DNA of 64,000 nt, taken from assembly GCA_018340375.1 (NCBI GenBank), contig JAFFJZ010000001.1, forward strand, positions 41,966,001 through 42,030,000. Direction: 5' to 3'. The stretch's first letter is position 1. Every line of letters begins with the position of its first letter. Below are positions 58,201-64,000 of the stretch, one piece after another. The notes under the pieces were generated by a model. The model saw only the letters and a list, made by a program, of their open reading frames with translations, did not search any database and was not told the DNA's origin. Both the position numbers and the translations under genes were made by a program. This DNA comes from Gonatopus flavifemur (taxonomy: Eukaryota; Arthropoda; Insecta; Hymenoptera; Dryinidae).

Positions 58201-59520
58201 TAAACTTATAAATTAATAATTTCAGAGTGAAGATGATAACAACAGATCTTTAATATATATACTTTTTTTTCTTTTTTTTTTATACTTTTGTTCGTTTTCT
58301 ATTCAAGATTGATTTTATATTATTTCCGTTATCAATTCAAATATCATTAATAATATTATCTGTATTATGCCCATGTAGTTTATATAACAGTCCTGTCGTC
58401 AAAATAATAATTTGAATCAAATACCGAATGATTCTTATGAAATCCCAACAAATAAAATCGATTTGTGCTTTCTTCGTTCTCTCGTACAATGGCACTTTTC
58501 ACAAATGTTGGCATTTCATCGATGCTTTAGAAAACACAAAATCATGAAGGTTGACGAGAAAATTCATCACTATTCCTTTCAATCTAATTACTATTATTAT
58601 TCTTGAAGGATTTCTTCAATTTTCTGTTTTTGTTTTGTTTTGTATCTACCTATGTGGAAAAAATTTTCAGAATCGTATATAACTTATGTACAATTTATAT
58701 ATAAATTATATGTAAATGTTGAAAAGCTTTCCACATGGGGTATAATTAAGGAGAGAGGGCGGGAGTAACGGAAAAGCGTAAAAATATCCTCAATTCAATG
58801 ACATACGAAATCATTTTCATTCGCCAAAATGTGTTCTTTGAGATTCATTTTTAAATGTAAAAGCGATGTTTATTTTTTTCTTTGAATCTAATCTCTTTTG
58901 ATCTTTTTGTGAATGAATTTCTAGATTTTGAAATGAGAAGAACTCGGTATTCTAAATCAGAAGAATTCATTTTCAAAGAAGATTCAAAGGAAAGGAATGA
59001 TCGTTCTTCCTATTCCTTTTCACTACTTTCCGTTACGTTTTGTATATGCGAATATGAAGAATAATTGACTTTCTAATTAAAGAATTATCCAGATTTGTTT
59101 CATACATCTCTGATGAAAGACAAGATATTATTGGATCAGAGACAAGATCCAAATAAGAATAATTTTTGGCACAATTTTACTAAATTAAGGCACATTTTGC
59201 AAATTCGTGTTACGTTTGAAATGTTATTTGATTTTTCAAGGAAGAAAAATTGAGAGAAGCCGAAGGCGAAGAATTTAACATAAATTAGTCTAATTATTCG
59301 CTAAAAAGTATTTCTGCATTTTTTTTCTGCGATTTCTTTTGTAACGATCATGAAGTCTAGAAATATAAGAATATGAATGTGTTCCGAAGGTTTTTTTTCG
59401 CGACGATAGCAATTAAGTACGTGGAAAGAGACAATGAGTTTCCGTCATCTCGCAGAAAGTTTGAAACGGAAGGAAAACAATGAATATAGAATTGAATTGC
59501 ATTATCGACAACAATGCCTA
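55203..59520. other. AT-rich gene desert, 3' of ANAPC2
   Basis: An AATAAA near 55492 may end ANAPC2. Beyond it I see no conserved protein, RNA or complete transposon. The DNA is A/T-rich with short TA runs (56838, 57841) and T-tracts. It may be intergenic, or the long 3' UTR or intron of a gene beyond the window. Confidence 0.4.
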
Positions 59521-59577
59521 CCCAGATAGCACAGTATTCGTTATTAATTCTATTTGAACTTTTGTACTGTCTGGATA
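59521..59577. mobile_element. tiny CCCAGATAGCACA MITE
   Basis: CCCAGATAGCACAGTATTCG at the left faces GTACTGTCTGG at the right. A minimal member of the CCCAGAYAGCAC group. Confidence 0.55.
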
Positions 59578-61275
59578 CCATACGGAAGCACCCAAATTCT
59601 AGAGTCTGCAAATAAGCATGTAACTCACTAAGCGATATTCCTAATACGTACCTCTTGAATACGCACCAAATTCTACCAAAGTATTCTTCGAGATGATTTT
59701 GTAATAGTACATTTTAGAAATGAATAAATCCTGTTTCAATACATTTATTCGCGAATGGAAGACTCATCGAATAGTTATTTGCTGACTCTGCGAATCGGAT
59801 GTTCATCAAAGCAAAGACACGAGACATATATTATCTAAAATACATAACATTAGCCAGAGCTTTTGGATGTTTTTCGTATGTCTTTCTGATATTCTATCTT
59901 TGTGCTGTCTCGCATAATGACGAAACATTCAAATATCAACGTATAATAACTTATGCATCGATTATTAAAAAATTCTCTAATGAATCAATACATGATGATT
60001 GTTTTCAACTGTAATCCATATTATAAATGAGTTTATATCTTTTTTTCATTCAGTTAGCTTTGATAATTTGATTTATCCATTCAGTTAGGGAGCAAAAATA
60101 AAAATGATGAAATTCATATTATTTAGTAATTATCGTTAACAAAATGATCCTAGATGATCCACCTATTTTAATATATTATCTTATAACTTAACGTTAACGT
60201 TATGATAATTGCGCTTTGAATATATATATATATATATATATGTATATATTTTATTATTTGCAACAAATTTATCAAGAATTTATTCCAAACCATCCACCAA
60301 CAGATATTGGACTTTATGAAATTCTTTGATGATGAGAGATCATATAATATGCGTGTATAACCAAAATATACCTCTTTTTTTTATTTTACTCAAGATTTTT
60401 TGAGAAAAAAAAGGTAATATTTTTTCAATGTATCTGATATGATATCTCATCATTTTAGGTTCTATAATGTATGTTTATCGATGATACTCAAAAATGCTAT
60501 AACGAATACATGAATAGTGCAAACCTTGAGAGGTCGACGTGGTGTGTAGCGGCAAAAGAATATTCATTTGGTTTCACGCCGTAAATCTTATATAACAATG
60601 ATCATATATAAAAGTGTATGAGTTGAGTATTTTGCCTCATTCAAAACTTTTCAAATACCAAGTACTCGATTCGATAAAATGGCTACTTGCGCATCTTGAA
60701 AAATTATTGTTATTCGAAAATTGTAAAATTACATTTATCCTTCATTCTGCATTTCAACACGATTCTTGTGTGTATCAAAATTTGTTTACCCTGAAAATGA
60801 TATAAAAATATAACATTCTACGCTTTAACGATATTTATTCAAAAGATCGAATGAATGGTATAATCATTTCGCATATAAAAAATATATATCATCTTTTGCA
60901 TAAGGATATGCTTCGTAACAGTTCAATTAATTAAACAATTTCGTTATGTGCATCATTCCTTTGGTTGATATCTGAACAGACGTTTAATTGATTAATAAAT
61001 AAATCGCTTCAATTATTGAATTCAAGAACGAATCAAAAAATTTATTTTTCCTGTGTCCACATTCTATTGAAACGACACAAGATTTTAAAATCATTCTGAT
61101 CAAAGAGTCATTGTGGAAATGATGATTTTTTTCTGAACTTGTGTACTTTATGGATATGATTTGGATGAAAACATGTCCGTAAAAAGACGTTGAGTTACCG
61201 TTCCCAAACATTCTAGAAGATAGCTTGAAGAACCCTGCTAGACGGAACGTGACAGAAAATTGTTGTTAGGCTTTG
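59578..61275. other. non-coding, AT-rich
   Basis: Contains a (TA)n run at about 60219-60249. No gene recognised. Confidence 0.4.
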
Positions 61276-61289
61276 AACAGTTACTTTCC

Positions 61290-61547
61290 TAAGTAACCCA
61301 GGCAAAAACTGACAAACTTTCTGCCCGATTTTGTCCGGAATTACCAAATTGTTGTAACATCCTGTCAAAACCTGGCAGGAAATTCGTTGTCAGTTGTTAA
61401 CAGTCTGGCTGTCACAGTCTGTGAATCCCAAACAGAACCGTCCTAAAAAATTGCGGTCAGTTTTTGACAGAATATTGCAATTTGGTAGTTCCAGGCAAAA
61501 TCGGGCAGAAAGTTTGCTAGTTTTTGCCTGGATTACCTGGGAAAGAA
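61290..61547. mobile_element. palindromic element, CCAGGCAAAAACTGACAAAC arms
   Basis: AACCCAGGCAAAAACTGACA and TTTCTGCCCGATTTTG face CAAAATCGGGCAGAAAG and AGTTTTTGCCTGGATTACC. The middle repeats CTGTCA / TGACAG and CAGTTTTTGACAG units. Confidence 0.7.
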
Positions 61548-62324
61548 ACCCAGTCCAGTTCTGCCTAGCATTTTCAACAGGGAACCCCAAAAAATGTCTT
61601 ATGAAACACCTCAAGATATTTTATGGAAGAAACCGCCAGTAAACTTCAACAAATTTAACTCGAAGAAGACTTTCAAAATATATCTTTTGGTGTTTTATAA
61701 GACATCTTTTAGGATTCTTCAGAATCCAAGATTGTTATGTGAAATAATATCACTCTAGAATTTTTTTTCAGAAATTATATTGCACATACTTAACTTTTAT
61801 CAATATTCACCCAACACGTTAGTTGAAATATTCAGTTGTAGTATTACAGAATTATTACATGATGGAAAATGTATGTTGGTACCGTGGGGTTCATGATTTT
61901 TCCCACCTCTGAGACAACACAAAGCACAAATTTATATGAACATTCATTAGACGTATATAAATATTCAAGAATGTCCGGTGAAGATTCTTTTTGAGCATTT
62001 GTATTCTCTCAGAGAACGCAAATACGTCGTTAAAAATTGACCTACGTAATTTATCTGATATACACAGTATTTCAGAGAATTTTTTATAGAATTTTGCATA
62101 CAAAATTTTCTGACTAGCTGTATCATGACATACTTTGAACATCATGAAACGATGTTAATGAAAGATATCAAAATATATCTAAATTCAACTAAATTTCGAC
62201 GCACGTGATACTTTTAACTTGATCATCATAACGATATAACAAATTAAATGATTATACAATTCATAATCACATCCTCTTGAATAAATGAATATGATTTTAA
62301 GGTATGAAATGAAATACATAATAA
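61548..62324. other. non-coding, nothing recognised
   Basis: No gene or repeat recognised. Confidence 0.35.
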
Positions 62325-62540
62325 CCCAGATAGCATTTTGAAGTCTCCCCCCTAGGTTCGCGCAGGGTAGCTAATTCGTGTGTTTGATATTTGGAGAGCC
62401 AAAAATATTGCTGCAGTAGCCAAATTTCAGCCATTATATCAATCACTTTTGTTGTCATAGCTGAAAAATAGCTACCACAGCTAATTTTTAGTTATCCAAA
62501 TATCAACAACTCGATTTTTTCCCCGTGCATGTTATCTGGG
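62325..62540. mobile_element. CCCAGATAGCA / TGTTATCTGGG element
   Basis: The terminal repeats CCCAGATAGCA and TGTTATCTGGG are flanked by AATAA on both sides, a possible 5-bp duplication. The interior holds AGCTAATT and GCTACC-type motifs in both orientations. Confidence 0.65.
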
Positions 62541-63626
62541 AATAAATTCTTTGTTTGAATTCCTCCCTTTCGTGTATTATTTTGATCGATAATACTTCGA
62601 AATGTGTAAAAAAATTCAACAAACGTTTAGAAGGGATAAGAACAGCTACTTCAGACTACGCAGAGAAAAAGTATAATAATTCTTATAAAGACTTTTTCTT
62701 AGTTTTCTAATAAACCAGAAAAGATGAGATTGGGAAAATGGATTCTTACATAAAAATACGGGTTTTTGAATGGTTTATTTAAAACCCTGAAAGTTGGATT
62801 TTATAAAGCACGTGGTAAAACTTGTTGTCATTTTGAATTTCATTTCATATCCGTAATTTTTCATCCCTGCTTGGGAGGTCATACAAATTCATACAAAAAT
62901 ATGACATGATTCTCGTCGATTCTGTGGGATTCTGTACGATTTTTGTCCTGGAATCTGCCCGAACCGTATGAACTTGTCCGACTTTCGGAACAGGAATATT
63001 TTGGAGTGAAATTCTTTTCCTAAACTTCACTGTTTCTGTTTCATCAAAAAATCAAGAAAAAGTCTCAGATTTTTATAAAAATTATTATACTTTTTGAATT
63101 TTATTCTTCTCCATGCACCCCAGATTTAACTAAAGTTGGATCAAGTTCTGATTAGATTTGGTAAGATTGAATGGATGTTTCCAATGGACAGCCTATTAAA
63201 TCTGGCCAAACCTCATTCGATTTTATTCCACTGGATTCTATAAGTTTTTCAACTGGGGTTGGGTTTCAATTACTTATCGCTTGTGTTTTTGAATCAATGG
63301 TAAAAAAAACACGAGATATATGTATATTGAAAGTCAGTCATTTTATAATAATTTGAAAAAGTAGAACTTCCCTCAACGGGACATAAGGAGAGTGTATTTT
63401 CGAAAGGGATAGTGTAACGTATGTGTATACGTTAATGTCATTACATATCAATGTATATTACATCTCGTTTAATGAAGATTTTTTAGAAGGCGAGCGATCG
63501 CTCTGATCGTCTTCCTTCTAAATCCACTCACGAATTAACGGCAACACTCCAACCAAATTATTTGAATTGTTTCTTATAGGGGTACCTCTGTCGAAACTTG
63601 AACTATAGTTCCATTCCAGTCTTTCC
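62541..63626. other. non-coding, nothing recognised
   Basis: AAAAAGTATAATAATTYTTATAAA occurs near 62668 and its complement near 63071, suggesting a further decayed foldback element of about 450 bp. No gene seen. Confidence 0.35.
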
Positions 63627-63731
63627 CCGTACAGCACAGAAGTACAAAAAAAATTCTTGAGAATTCATATTGAATTCTTCGAACCCCATTCGAACTTTTC
63701 ATGAATTCTCTCTGAATTGGTGTACGGTATG
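63627..63731. mobile_element. palindromic MITE, CCCGTACAGCACAGAAG end
   Basis: CCCCGTACAGCACAGAAG at the left and TTGGTGTACGGTATGAG at the right, with AGAATTCATATTGAATTCTT between. Similar to 2730-2817. Confidence 0.55.
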
Positions 63732-64000
63732 AGTTTCTTTCAGAATGATGTGATAAAATTAATCATCTTTTCCACATTTTATGAACTCTGAAGAATGTCT
63801 AGAAGCACAATTTATACAATTTCTACAGTTCTGACATTGATGTATCCTATGAGGGAATCAACCGAAAATGAAGTAATGTAGTCAAAATATCGCTCGTACG
63901 AAATTATATTCTGATCAAATTCGTTAAATTTTGAATAATTTGTCATCAAGGCACATTGGTTCTCCCGAAGAGAATACCAACACTGATTTTGCGATTGCGG
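63732..64000. other. window end, nothing recognised
   Basis: No gene or repeat recognised. The sequence is cut by the window edge. Confidence 0.35.

Noticed and set aside
1..64000. Endogenous viral segment
   Set aside because: I looked for capsid-, polymerase- or envelope-like frames and retroelement reverse transcriptase motifs and saw none.

Overview
This is a eukaryotic nuclear window: AT-rich, with intron-split genes (GT-AG plus one apparent GC-AG intron), AATAAA signals, and very many miniature inverted-repeat transposable elements (MITEs). The proteins look insect-like. A hymenopteran is my best guess, but only from general resemblance; nothing in the sequence fixes the species. All genes are conserved housekeeping genes. 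I see no operon, CRISPR array, rRNA, tRNA or viral region.

Layout: 1-5249 is a repeat field of palindromic MITEs. 5250-9049 (+) encodes hyccin (FAM126), with possible alternative 3' exons at 11806-12335 and 13378-13677. 14450-19880 has only repeats. 19883-21330 (-) is NDUFA13. 21535-25419 is a dense nest of transposons, including a 2.6-kb hAT-like carcass. 26567-27007 (+) is NDUFB11. 28790-32269 (-) is GORASP2 (GRASP). 33701-34192 (+) is BLOC1S2. 35743-36851 (-) is a five-exon coiled-coil gene, possibly augmin HAUS2. 37076-38193 is a four-deep nest of transposons. 41182-41423 (+) is a 56-residue SMIM20/MITRAC7-like gene. 43852-44989 is a decayed Mutator-like (possibly Kolobok-like) transposase. 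46404-51463 (-) is WDR45/WIPI4. 52045-55202 (+) is ANAPC2. From 55.5 kb to the end I see no gene, only AT-rich DNA and a few MITEs.

The genes share no single pathway. Several act on organelles: two complex I subunits (NDUFA13, NDUFB11), a cytochrome oxidase assembly factor (SMIM20-like), the Golgi stacking protein GRASP, a BLOC-1/BORC subunit, an autophagy PI3P effector (WDR45), and hyccin, a plasma-membrane PI4-kinase scaffold. ANAPC2 and the HAUS2-like candidate belong to mitosis. WDR45 and ANAPC2 are head to head 581 bp apart and may share a promoter.

The unusual content is the transposon archaeology. At least nine elements have exact 8-bp target-site duplications that can be read directly. 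One TA-flanked MITE has inserted into a copy of itself in the opposite orientation (50100-50821). Four elements lie one inside another at 37076-38193. Several palindromic families carry internal subrepeats. These boundaries were read by eye and not aligned by program.
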